This document shows, one piece after another, positions 26,617 to 33,782 of a DNA stretch of 64,000 nt; position 1 is the stretch's first letter, and each line of letters begins with the position of its first letter. The DNA comes from Pseudobacteroides cellulosolvens ATCC 35603 = DSM 2933. Its GTDB lineage: Bacteria > Bacillota > Clostridia > Acetivibrionales > DSM-2933. The stretch lies in NCBI RefSeq assembly GCF_001262605.1, contig NZ_LGTC01000001.1, positions 5,032,001-5,096,000 on the forward strand, read 5' to 3'. Under the pieces are notes generated by a model. The model was given only the letters and a program-made list of their open reading frames with translations, searched no databases and was not told the origin of the DNA. The position numbers were made by a program, and so were the translations under genes.

Positions 26617-26935
26617 GGATTTCTCCTCCTCTTTCCTTGAAATACCTGATTTTTATTCCGCTCTTCTCTGCAGCTTCAAGCTCAGCCTTCATACCCTCGC
26701 TGATCCTGTCTCCGAACACCCACAGCTCATCGCAGCGCTTTAAGAGCTCCGTCCCAAGGTGCATCGCTGTTTCCCTTTCTTCCGGGATGTCATCATCCAG
26801 GAACTGAGGGTATATCAGGTGCGGAGCAATGGGTACCACTCCCTCTCTACAGGCAAACCTGCAGTAGCCTCTGGCCTTGGCGGCATTGGATTCGGTATCT
26901 CCCCGGTACGGACTGCAAATATATATAAGCTTCAA
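26600..26935 (-). CDS. DUF4406 protein, nucleoside deoxyribosyltransferase-like
   Basis: This 111-residue protein begins with the hallmark LIYICSPYRGD and has AKARGYCRFA, PIAPHLIYPQFLDD and the LLKRCDELWVFGDRISEGM block typical of DUF4406. The fold resembles nucleoside 2-deoxyribosyltransferases, so a role in nucleotide salvage or modified nucleotide production is possible. The activity is unproven. Confidence 0.8.
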   Translation of the reverse strand: MKLIYICSPYRGDTESNAAKARGYCRFACREGVVPIAPHLIYPQFLDDDIPEERETAMHLGTELLKRCDELWVFGDRISEGMKAELEAAEKSGIKIRYFKERGGEIHEDMA

Positions 26936-27011
26936 ATTAATCCTTCCTTCCGATTATTTAGTAACCTTTTCAGAAAACTTCATGGTATAATGTTGGTGGA
27001 AAAGTATTTTC

Positions 27012-27176
27012 CTAATGGACGGGCTGGCTTTCATCTTGGCGGGTGGAGCCGGCCTTTCTCATTGACTGTTCGTATTCCTTATGCATCTGCCAGCCGTGGG
27101 CTGCGCATGCAAGTCCGAACATGAGGATTTGTAATATTAGCTGTTCAGGAAGAAGCCTGAAAAATTGCCTTTGCAT
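27012..27176 (-). CDS. Small phage protein of 54 residues, unknown function
   Basis: This short gene starts with ATG immediately after the stop of the 94-residue gene, with a near-perfect AGGAGGTGAAC site. The product (54 residues) has a hydrophobic stretch (LILQILMFGLACAA, about 13-26) and a polar C-terminus, so it may be a single-pass membrane or amphipathic peptide. The function is unknown. Confidence 0.65.
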   Translation of the reverse strand: MQRQFFRLLPEQLILQILMFGLACAAHGWQMHKEYEQSMRKAGSTRQDESQPVH

Positions 27177-27461
27177 TTAGTTCACCTCCTTTTCATCAGG
27201 GTGTAGATGTTCGGCCGGGCATGCGGCCAAGGTTACTCCGTCAACGGCCTCTCCTGTGCCTGGATAGATAAGTCGTCCGTCTTTTTGCACCAGCTTGCTT
27301 TTGAACTCATCCCAGGCAACCCTTGTGGTAGTAATGACATACTCTCCAAGGTTTCTTTGCCTGAGCCAGTACAGGAGCCTTGCCTCATCATAAGCAATCT
27401 CTGTTGAAAGTTCTGTTCCAGTCTCTGGTGTATCTGGTTTTGAAGCATAGCCTACCGTCAT
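27177..27461 (-). CDS. Phage protein of unknown function
   Basis: This is a 94-residue protein with GGGAGGG 8 bases before its ATG. It includes DEARLLYWLRQRNLGEYV and a domain with VAWDEFKSKL. It is the second gene of the leftward early operon after the small repressor. I do not recognise the family. Confidence 0.6.
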   Translation of the reverse strand: MTVGYASKPDTPETGTELSTEIAYDEARLLYWLRQRNLGEYVITTTRVAWDEFKSKLVQKDGRLIYPGTGEAVDGVTLAACPAEHLHPDEKEVN

Positions 27462-27482
27462 GGGTGTTTCCCTCCCTTCCCC

Positions 27483-27686
27483 TCAACCTACCAGCCTCTT
27501 CACAGGACACTTCAAAGCCCCTGCGATATTGTACAGGAGGTCCATGCTTGGATTCCTTGTCCCGTTTTCAATCCTGCTGATGTACTCCTGCGTTGTTCCT
27601 GCCAATCCGGCAAGCTCTTCCTGGGACATCCGCTTTCTATCCCTTTCCTTTCTTATGTTTTGTCCAACTTCCTTCCTAATTGGCAT
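27483..27686 (-). CDS. XRE-family HTH regulator, Cro-like
   Basis: This 67-residue protein is a single helix-turn-helix domain: GQNIRKERDRKRMSQEELA followed by TTQEYISRIENGTRNPSM. The ATG at 27686 follows AAGGAGGTG. It opens the leftward early operon and faces the repressor at 27928 across a shared control region with three palindromes, as cro does in lambdoid switches. Confidence 0.85.
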   Translation of the reverse strand: MPIRKEVGQNIRKERDRKRMSQEELAGLAGTTQEYISRIENGTRNPSMDLLYNIAGALKCPVKRLVG

Positions 27687-27758
27687 AATTATTTCACCTC
27701 CTTGGTATAGATTTTATTCCAGCGGCTTGGCATAATACAAAGTCTCTTTTCTGCCATA

Positions 27759-27878
27759 TATACCATTTAGGTTTAAATTTCTTCTGTTTTCAACGTATAT
27801 TTTACAGTATTTTGGAAATACTTTTTATTTTTATGCCATATAGGCATATTGTGTTGTTATGCCATATTGGTATATAAT
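27759..27878. promoter_or_regulatory. Divergent lysogeny control region with three operators
   Basis: A perfect 17-base palindrome TATGCCATATAGGCATA (27832-27848) and two imperfect copies, TATGCCATATTGGTATA (27858-27874) and TATACCATTTAGGTTTA (27759-27775), lie between the cro-like gene and the repressor. The copy at 27858 overlaps a TATAAT box at 27873-27878 whose -35 (TTGTGT) is 18 bases upstream. Binding there would shut off the repressor's own promoter. Confidence 0.7.
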
Positions 27879-27927
27879 AAGTGTGGAAAATATGCTATTT
27901 ACCTGCATATGGATTGGAGACTTAAAA

Positions 27928-28386
27928 ATGACCGTTGCAAACGGAAACGAACTGGCTGCAAGGCAAGGTGAAAAAGTCCGTGAATTGAGGGGTCAGCTTT
28001 CAAGGGAGGACTTTGTCGCCGGTATTGAAAACATCATCACCGCCCAAAGCCTTTACAGGATCGAAGCCGGTTTGAGGAGGGCGTCCGACAAGGTTCTTGC
28101 AAAAATAGGAGAGAAGTACGGCAAACCGCTTTCGTGGTTTTATGACGATGACGATACGAGTGAAAGCTTCAAGCTTCAGATTCATAACGAAATGGCAAGG
28201 CTCAAGATCATGGATGCGCTTCAGACCGATCCTGAATTGATTGGATTTTGGGAAAGCATGGTAGGACGTGAGGATCTGAAGCTTATGTTCAAACAAGTGA
28301 AAGACCTTTCCCCCGAATCAATCAGAAGGCTTATCCGGGTAATAAAGGCCATCGAGGATGAGGAATCGGGAGGGTCCGAGGTGTAG
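27928..28386 (+). CDS. XRE-family repressor of the prophage
   Basis: This 152-residue regulator has an N-terminal HTH (about 10-65: ARQGEKVRELRGQLSREDF, AQSLYRIEAGLRRASDKV). A C-terminal part (about 95-150) ends LKLMFKQVKDLSPES followed by IRRLIRVIKAIEDEE and shares its core with the paralogue at 30828. The ATG at 27928 is preceded by TTGGAGA. It is followed by an ImmA/IrrE protease gene, the usual pairing in which the protease cleaves or inactivates the repressor. Confidence 0.8.
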   Translation: MTVANGNELAARQGEKVRELRGQLSREDFVAGIENIITAQSLYRIEAGLRRASDKVLAKIGEKYGKPLSWFYDDDDTSESFKLQIHNEMARLKIMDALQTDPELIGFWESMVGREDLKLMFKQVKDLSPESIRRLIRVIKAIEDEESGGSEV

Positions 28387-28406
28387 GTCAGAGGAGGATT
28401 CACGCT

Positions 28407-28766
28407 ATGATGCTGCCTGATGAAAGCTACAAACTTATAAGGTCCTTGTATGATCCTGAATGTGATTTTGATGAGCTTTTGCGCGCCCACGGAATCAGGC
28501 TTCATGAGATTGCTTTCAAGCCTGATCTCTGGGGGGCCGTGTACATAAGCCGCAAGGGGATTTACCATGTGTTTATAAATTCGATACTGCCCCACGGCAC
28601 AAAACAAAAAACCTTCCTCCATGAGCTGAAGCATATTATTTTTGATGCTCCCAAGGAGAATTACATTATTGGAATGGACATGCAGTATGATACAATGGAA
28701 ACTGAAGCGGATGATTTTTATAAGATAGCTGAAAGCATGGCGAGCTATAATGATTCACCGCAGTGA
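28407..28766 (+). CDS. ImmA/IrrE-family metallopeptidase
   Basis: This 119-residue zinc peptidase has the HELKH active-site motif (about residue 72) and an upstream region (ISRKGIYHVFINSIL) typical of ImmA/IrrE. Such enzymes cleave an adjacent XRE repressor when DNA is damaged. The repressor gene ends 20 bases upstream and the site is GAGGAGG. It overlaps the next gene region slightly. It probably acts as the induction switch of this prophage. Confidence 0.85.
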   Translation: MMLPDESYKLIRSLYDPECDFDELLRAHGIRLHEIAFKPDLWGAVYISRKGIYHVFINSILPHGTKQKTFLHELKHIIFDAPKENYIIGMDMQYDTMETEADDFYKIAESMASYNDSPQ

Positions 28767-28798
28767 ATAATGCAGTGTATGGAGAGGTGGAATTATAT

Positions 28799-29152
28799 TT
28801 GGATTCAAAAGCAGTAAAGGAATACTGCCTGTCAAAGCCGGGAGCTACGGAGGATTTTCCGTTTGGTCCCGATGTTCTTGTTATAAAGGTGGGTTCAAAA
28901 ATGTTCGCCCTTGTTTCAGGAAGGGAAAACAGGATTAATTTATCATTAAAGTGCGACCCCTTTGTCGCGGAGGATTTAAGACAGAGGTACCCTGCAGTCA
29001 CCGCTGGCTATCATCTTAATAAGAAGCACTGGAATACGGTTGTTATTGACGGCTCGGTGCCGGACAACGAGATGGCATGGATGATAGACCATTCCTATGA
29101 GCTTGTCATAAAAAGCCTATCACAAGCCGTGAAAGAATCACTCTTTGAATAA
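28799..29152 (+). CDS. MmcQ/YjbR family protein
   Basis: This protein of about 117 residues has the family's pattern: YCLSKPGATEDFPFGPDVLVIKV, NLSLKCDP, and the C-terminal HLNKKHWNTVVID..WMIDHSYELV. MmcQ/YjbR proteins have a cyclophilin-like DNA-binding fold of unclear role. The TTG at 28799 has GGAGAGGTGG upstream and gives a family-like start; a GTG at 28763 is an alternative. It ends in a strong terminator. It could be a host gene or a phage cargo gene. Confidence 0.8.
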   Translation: MDSKAVKEYCLSKPGATEDFPFGPDVLVIKVGSKMFALVSGRENRINLSLKCDPFVAEDLRQRYPAVTAGYHLNKKHWNTVVIDGSVPDNEMAWMIDHSYELVIKSLSQAVKESLFE

Positions 29153-29171
29153 CCTGTCTGTAGCTGCACAT

Positions 29172-29220
29172 AGAAAATGAGCCTTCATCAAGTTCAGGAT
29201 GAGACTCATTTTCTTTATTG
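29172..29220 (+). terminator. Rho-independent terminator after the MmcQ/YjbR gene
   Basis: AGAAAATGAG (29172-29181) pairs with CTCATTTTCT (29205-29214), with an inner stem (TTCATC/GATGA), and T-rich sequence follows. The symmetry may allow it to act on both strands. Confidence 0.75.
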
Positions 29221-29348
29221 TCACCTGCCATAGGCACCCTTCAACCATTCTCCCTGTAGTTTCAATCCGTTGTGCGTCTGTACAGGCGGCAAGCATGAAT
29301 TGTAATTGAAGATTACATATTCGGGAAAGTATTACCAGTACCTTCCTT

Positions 29349-29492
29349 TTAGTTTTTCTTTCGTTCTTTCCACTTGATGTATATGACAATTGCTGCGATT
29401 GACAAAACGGCTGCTGCTGTCCAAAGAGTAGTCGCTACAGGATTCTTATGGATTTGCTCTATATATGCCTCGGCTAACTTATAGCTTTCCAT
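29349..29492 (-). CDS. Small membrane protein of 47 residues
   Basis: The ATG at 29492 follows GGAGGAG. The product has one clear transmembrane segment (about 21-39, TTLWTAAAVLSIAAIVIYI) and a basic tail WKERKKN, which predicts the N-terminus outside. It precedes nothing obvious on its strand. I do not know its function. Confidence 0.65.
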   Translation of the reverse strand: MESYKLAEAYIEQIHKNPVATTLWTAAAVLSIAAIVIYIKWKERKKN

Positions 29493-29567
29493 ATTGCTCC
29501 TCCTTCCTCCGCTTTTTTTATAAACTGTATCTCATGCATAAAGCAACCAAAGCAGAGATACTTGCAT

Positions 29568-29759
29568 TCATAAACTTTCGCCAAACTTTGATTGATAATC
29601 CGAAGGCTTGTTTTTCAATAACGAACCAGAGTTTATCAGCTTAAGTATTTCTTCATCAAGCTCCCTGCTTTTTTGTAAAATCTCATCTGCATTTCCCTTA
29701 TCTATTGCATTATGGAGTTCTTCACGCAAAGCCTCGATTCTCTTTAATATTTCCAACAT
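29568..29759 (-). CDS. Spo0E-family aspartyl-phosphate phosphatase
   Basis: This 63-residue protein has the Spo0E signature: an N-terminal helix (EILKRIEALREELHNAI) and the motif SRELDEEI (the SxxLDxxI type), which removes phosphate from Spo0A~P and so delays sporulation. The ATG at 29759 follows AGAAGGTGA. It lies inside the lysogeny region between regulators, so it may be a phage cargo gene that holds off sporulation, though a host origin is not excluded. Confidence 0.8.
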   Translation of the reverse strand: MLEILKRIEALREELHNAIDKGNADEILQKSRELDEEILKLINSGSLLKNKPSDYQSKFGESL

Positions 29760-29881
29760 CAAATCACCTTCTAAGTTTCATCATTTGCAGTTTGCCTAAA
29801 CCATTATTTGATATACTCCCTGCTACATTGTCTATCCGGCATATCAACCCATTGACCTGCTCAATTTAAAATTTACCACAC

Positions 29882-29926
29882 TTGCTCATTAAGCAAATTT
29901 TACCGTAGTACTTGCTTTATAATCAA
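29882..29926 (+). promoter_or_regulatory. Operators of the 29960 regulator
   Basis: The perfect 15-base palindrome TTGCTCATTAAGCAA (29882-29896) and the related TTGCTTTATAATCAA (29912-29926) lie upstream of the regulator gene; the second covers a TATAAT box at 29918-29923. The perfect copy recurs at 30674-30688. Confidence 0.6.
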
Positions 29927-29959
29927 GTTAATTATTTTGAAAGCAGGAGCGGTTAAATT

Positions 29960-30214
29960 TTGATTACAGACCCGGTAAATAAAGCAATCCGCAATTTAAT
30001 AGGCCCAAGGGTCAAGCAAGCCAGGGAGAATGCAAAGCCCAAGATCACCCAGTCCGACCTGCTAGCCAGGCTTGCAGTGAGAGGCGTGGAGCTTGAAAAA
30101 ACAACAATCTCCAAAATAGAGGCTCAAACACGCCCTGTTACCGATATTGAGCTGGTTGCCCTCTCCGATGCATTGGGTGTTAGCATACCGTGGCTTCTCA
30201 ATATCGAAAAGTAG
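29960..30214 (+). CDS. Small XRE-family HTH regulator
   Basis: This 84-residue single-domain regulator has the HTH region ARENAKPKITQSDLLARLA with TTISKIEAQTRPVTDIEL. It starts with TTG at 29960 after GCAGGAGCGG. Its promoter carries two palindromes of the TTGCT-N5-AGCAA kind, and one identical copy lies ahead of the 30828 gene, so it may control both itself and that regulator. It is closely related in layout to 30383-30634. Confidence 0.8.
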   Translation: MITDPVNKAIRNLIGPRVKQARENAKPKITQSDLLARLAVRGVELEKTTISKIEAQTRPVTDIELVALSDALGVSIPWLLNIEK

Positions 30215-30296
30215 TTCTTTTTTCATAAATTTTATTCTCACAGCTCCTTTCCACTCCAAAAATCTTCTATTCTGTTTGCCAACCTATATAGTTAAT

Positions 30297-30365
30297 GTAA
30301 CTCTTTAGAACAATTATAATTAATTATCCCTGTATAATCAATATATAAAAGTTCTACTTTAGAAC
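30297..30365 (+). promoter_or_regulatory. Promoter and operators of the 30383 regulator
   Basis: The palindrome GTTCTACTTTAGAAC (30351-30365) and a degenerate copy GTAACTCTTTAGAAC (30297-30311) flank a TATAAT box (30333-30338). Arms of 5 bases around a 5-base centre match the geometry of the operators at 29882 and 30674 but with a different sequence, as expected of a paralogous regulator with its own specificity. Confidence 0.55.
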
Positions 30366-30382
30366 AACAAGGCGGTAGGAAA

Positions 30383-30634
30383 ATGAAAATTTATTGGCAT
30401 AATGGCTCTAAAAACATAATAGGCAAACGAGTGCGAGAAGCCCGTTTGAAGTCCAATCCTCAAATATCCCAGCAGGATTTGTCCGCCAGGCTTGACGTAC
30501 TGGGTTATCATATAGATAGGGTGTCCATAACAAAAATCGAGTCAGGTGATAGGTTTGTAGCAGATTATGAAGTAGTCGCTCTTGCCAACGCACTCAATGT
30601 TTCCGTTGAATGGCTGCTTTATGGTAATCCCTAA
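30383..30634 (+). CDS. Small XRE-family HTH regulator
   Basis: This 83-residue regulator has an HTH between about residues 13 and 65 (KRVREARLKSNPQISQQDL, SITKIESGDRFVADYEV). The ATG at 30383 follows a GGCGGTAGG-type site. It is a paralogue of 29960-30214. Its own operator pair lies directly upstream, and the stretch after it carries the operator of the other regulator. Confidence 0.8.
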   Translation: MKIYWHNGSKNIIGKRVREARLKSNPQISQQDLSARLDVLGYHIDRVSITKIESGDRFVADYEVVALANALNVSVEWLLYGNP

Positions 30635-30673
30635 GCTTTTAGCCGTTAAGGCTTTGTGATTGCATTTTAATAT

Positions 30674-30795
30674 TTGCTCATTAAGCAACTTGACGATTTT
30701 TAAAGATATGCTTCATTATTTTAAGCTTTTATGGTATAAAATCTTTGTTTTCTGCTTTAATTAGTTTGTATACTTATTCCAAAAGGGTATATAAT
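30674..30795 (+). promoter_or_regulatory. Promoter and operators of the 30828 regulator
   Basis: This region contains a second exact copy of TTGCTCATTAAGCAA (30674-30688). It also has the TATTCCAAAAGGGTATA palindrome (30775-30791), which overlaps a TATAAT box (30790-30795) with TTGTAT 18 bases upstream. The register of palindrome to TATAAT is the same as at 27858/27873. Confidence 0.6.
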
Positions 30796-30827
30796 AAAGC
30801 TGAAATCAAAATGATTGAGGTTGCAAA

Positions 30828-31271
30828 ATGAGTAAATGTGAAGACCAGGTTCTAGCCAAAAGAATAGGAGCCAAGATACGTGGTATAAGAGGAAATCTAT
30901 CGCGCGAAGAGTTTGTCGAGGCTATTGACAGAATAGTCACCCCTCAAAGTCTTTACAGAGTTGAGAAGGGTCTTCGTAAAGCATCTGACAAGGTGCTTCA
31001 AAAGATATCTGAAAAATTCAACAAACCCCTGTCATGGTTCTACGAGCCAGATTGTGAAACAGAAGCTATTCAAGCTGAATTTTCCCGTTTAAAAATACTG
31101 GAGGCTATCCAAAACGATCCGTCTCTTCTTGAGTTTTTTGAAAAGCTTTCCCAAAGAAGCGATTTGAAAATAATGTTCAAACAGGTTAAAGATCTTTCTC
31201 CAGAATCTATTAAAAGACTGATAAGAATTATTAGAGCGATTGAGGACGAAGAGGATGAAAATCCAACCTAG
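30828..31271 (+). CDS. XRE-family regulator, paralogue of the prophage repressor
   Basis: This 147-residue regulator has an HTH (about 10-65, KIRGIRGNLSREEFVEAID, PQSLYRVEKGLRKASDKV). It shares with 27928-28386 the C-terminal MFKQVKDLSPESIKRLI..IRAIEDEE. No protease gene follows it. It is either a duplicate repressor left by another phage or a second arm of the switch. Confidence 0.8.
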   Translation: MSKCEDQVLAKRIGAKIRGIRGNLSREEFVEAIDRIVTPQSLYRVEKGLRKASDKVLQKISEKFNKPLSWFYEPDCETEAIQAEFSRLKILEAIQNDPSLLEFFEKLSQRSDLKIMFKQVKDLSPESIKRLIRIIRAIEDEEDENPT

Positions 31272-31422
31272 CAATTTTATTCTTATTATACTTTCCCAAT
31301 AGGGCTGTCATCCTATTTTCCTATGTAATTAGTAAAATAGTATTATTTTACCAAGTGCATGTTTTTGATATAATTATACTTTGAAGGAATCGTTTTTTGT
31401 TTTTTACAAAGGAGCAGTTGTC

Positions 31423-32583
31423 ATGAGTCAATTTTTAAATCAAATTATTAGCCTTTACGAGCAGCTAAACACAGGTATTTCAATTAGCGAAGCGTTGACA
31501 TATGTCTTTGACACATTCAGAAAGTATATACCCTTTGACAGGATTGGAATAACCCTTTTAGAAAGCGATGGTTCCATATATGCCTATGAGGTTCGTACAA
31601 ACCATTCTCCCGTTTTGGACGAAGGATACTCTGAAAAATTATGCAAAACTTCTCTCAATACAATTGTAAAAATGAAAAAGCATAGGATTATAAACGATTA
31701 TAAAGAGTATTTGAAACTTCATCCAAAATCGGCTCCAACCAAACTGATGGTGAGTGAGGGGATAATGTCAAGCCTGGCATGTCCTTTAGTCGTCAACAGC
31801 ATATGTATCGGGGTATTATTGTTCTCTTGCAGGAGGAAGAACCGGTACAACGAAAGTCATGCGGCGATGGCAAAAATCATCAGCAGTAACATGGCAATAA
31901 TTCTTGAACGAAACCTTCTTGTAGATGACTTGATATTGTCCTCTGTAACAGGCTTAGCCAAGCTTGTAGAGGCTAAAGACAGCGATACCGGCTTTCATCT
32001 TGAACGCATGCAAAGCTATTCAAAAATTATTGCTCAAGCATTGGCTTCAAAAGAAAAATATGCAAACATTATTGATAAGCACTTTATTGAGAATATTTTC
32101 AAGTTCAGTCCCCTTCATGATATTGGCAAAGCAGGCATTGCAGACGGGATTCTCCTGAAGCCGGCAAAGTATACTCCCGAAGAATTCGAGGTTATGAAAA
32201 AGCATACGGTGATCGGTGCTGAAATATTAAGAAAATCCAGTAGTAATCTATTAAGGAAAGGAAAGCATTTTTTTGATTTTGCCATTCAAATCGCTGAAGG
32301 ACATCATGAAAAGTACAATGGCAAAGGCTACCCTTACGGTTTGTCTGGCGACAGCATTCCTCTTCCTGCCCGAATTGTTGCAATAGCTGATGTTTTTGAT
32401 GCTGTGACTTCCAAGAGGGTGTACAAGAATGCCTATGATATAGAAACTACCCTGCAGATTATTGACAAAGAAAGTGGAAAAAGTTTTGACCCTGATGTTG
32501 TTGAAGCCTTAAATCACAATATAGAACAAATAGTGCAGGTATATAAGAAATACCATGAACAGATTGATTTGGAAATCCGTTAA
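31423..32583 (+). CDS. GAF and HD-GYP domain protein, probable c-di-GMP phosphodiesterase
   Basis: This protein of about 386 residues has a GAF sensor domain (about 10-165) and a C-terminal HD-GYP domain (about 170-375). Visible catalytic elements are HLERM, the HD of SPLHDIGKAG, EGHHEKYNG and the GKGYPYGL signature, which in this family binds metals and hydrolyses cyclic di-GMP. The ATG at 31423 follows GGAGC. It has no membrane segment, so it is cytosolic. It lies alone beside the prophage end and is followed by a two-way terminator. Confidence 0.88.
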   Translation: MSQFLNQIISLYEQLNTGISISEALTYVFDTFRKYIPFDRIGITLLESDGSIYAYEVRTNHSPVLDEGYSEKLCKTSLNTIVKMKKHRIINDYKEYLKLHPKSAPTKLMVSEGIMSSLACPLVVNSICIGVLLFSCRRKNRYNESHAAMAKIISSNMAIILERNLLVDDLILSSVTGLAKLVEAKDSDTGFHLERMQSYSKIIAQALASKEKYANIIDKHFIENIFKFSPLHDIGKAGIADGILLKPAKYTPEEFEVMKKHTVIGAEILRKSSSNLLRKGKHFFDFAIQIAEGHHEKYNGKGYPYGLSGDSIPLPARIVAIADVFDAVTSKRVYKNAYDIETTLQIIDKESGKSFDPDVVEALNHNIEQIVQVYKKYHEQIDLEIR

Positions 32584-32589
32584 ACAGGA

Positions 32590-32631
32590 ATAGCAAGTCT
32601 TGCATGTTTTCTATAATGTAGGACTTGCTAT
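32590..32631. terminator. Bidirectional terminator between HD-GYP and hsp20
   Basis: ATAGCAAGTC (32590-32599) pairs with GACTTGCTAT (32622-32631) between convergent genes. The loop is AT-rich with a short T-run. Confidence 0.65.
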
Positions 32632-32641
32632 CTTGAGAACC

Positions 32642-33070
32642 TTACTGGATATCTATCTTTTTACCTTTTGCCTTAGCCTGCTCTACCTTTGGAACAGTTA
32701 TGGACAAAATACCGTCTTTATATTCCGCTTTTGCCTGCTCCGATTTTATTTCCACAGGTAAAGGTATCGTCCTGGAGAAGCTCCCGTAGTACCTTTCCGT
32801 TCTATAAATGTTTTCATCCTTGTATTCATTGTCTCGTTTAGATTGTCCCGACAACCTTATGGAGTTTTCGTCAACATATACATTCAAATCCTCCTTGGTT
32901 ATTCCGGGGATTTCCGCCTTAACCACTACATCAGTATCCGTCTGGAATACATCAACTCTCGGCGAGTTCATCCCACCAAAAAATCTGAAGGGTGAAAAAT
33001 CAATCAAGCTGCTTATATCCTTGCTGAAATTATCCATTTCCCTGAATGGATTCCATGGCACAAGACTCAT
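32642..33070 (-). CDS. Hsp20 small heat-shock protein
   Basis: This is an alpha-crystallin domain protein of about 142 residues. The beta-sandwich region (about 40-130) has RVDVFQTDTDVVVKAEIPGI and ends ILSITVPK. The start is the ATG at 33070 (MSLVPWNPFREM), preceded by GGGAGTGAT; the ATG at 33097 would add 9 residues. It is a single-gene unit, separate from the two hsp20 genes at 47-48 kb. Confidence 0.9.
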   Translation of the reverse strand: MSLVPWNPFREMDNFSKDISSLIDFSPFRFFGGMNSPRVDVFQTDTDVVVKAEIPGITKEDLNVYVDENSIRLSGQSKRDNEYKDENIYRTERYYGSFSRTIPLPVEIKSEQAKAEYKDGILSITVPKVEQAKAKGKKIDIQ

Positions 33071-33138
33071 ATCATCACTCCCAAATATATTATTCATGCC
33101 TATTTTTTCCCTTTGAGAGAATTTTATTCTTTACAGCT

Positions 33139-33552
33139 TTAGCAAATGGAATATTCCACTCCAATGTTGTGAAGCTCCTGTAAAAACTCTATGTATCTCT
33201 TCAGTGCCATGAACGTTTTTTGCTTTTTTCCCTCTCCGTTTTCTGAGTAAAACACCTTGAAATTATTAGCCGACTCAATTTCATGAAGTAGTCCGCACTC
33301 CAGCAAAAGACCGTATATTTCGTACAAAAAATCAAACTTCTTCTGAAGCACCCCATGGGCAATGGCACAGCTGCAAATTATGGTAAAAAACATTTTATTA
33401 TCATGCATGCCTTCATTTTCCTTTTGCATGACTAATACTGCATTCAAAGCACCTTCAGGGCTATATCCGTATTTTTGTGAAATTGTGCACAATTTATGTA
33501 TTAAATCATTATACTCCTCACATTTCATCCTCTGTTCAACACCTTCAAACAA
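33139..33552 (-). CDS. Protein of unknown function
   Basis: This predicted soluble helical protein has up to 137 residues, with clustered Cys (TIICSCAIAHG) and several aromatic residues near the end. I do not recognise it. The start is uncertain: the ATG in MKCEEY (about 33525) has GAAGGTG upstream. It lies just upstream of hsp20 and may share its transcript. Confidence 0.45.
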   Translation of the reverse strand: MFEGVEQRMKCEEYNDLIHKLCTISQKYGYSPEGALNAVLVMQKENEGMHDNKMFFTIICSCAIAHGVLQKKFDFLYEIYGLLLECGLLHEIESANNFKVFYSENGEGKKQKTFMALKRYIEFLQELHNIGVEYSIC

Positions 33553-33782
33553 AACTGTACATTAAAATTGTCAAAAGCTGTGAATGCCATACTGACAGAT
33601 AGGCTTGTTAATGCAGCGGTCCTAGTCTGCCACCATAGGCATTCATAATAATTTTAAAATAAGAAAATTTCAATTTCAAGAAATAATTTTATAAAAGTGT
33701 AATTCTCAATCAGCAAGTATTTTTCTCGGTATACATGACATAAAATCAGTCAATAATTTTACAAGGAACGGAGGGGATTACA

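Noticed and set aside
29138..29389. 83-residue open frame on the minus strand
   Set aside because: It spans a terminator hairpin, lacks a ribosome-binding site and its sequence is not protein-like; a better small gene (29349-29492) overlaps it.
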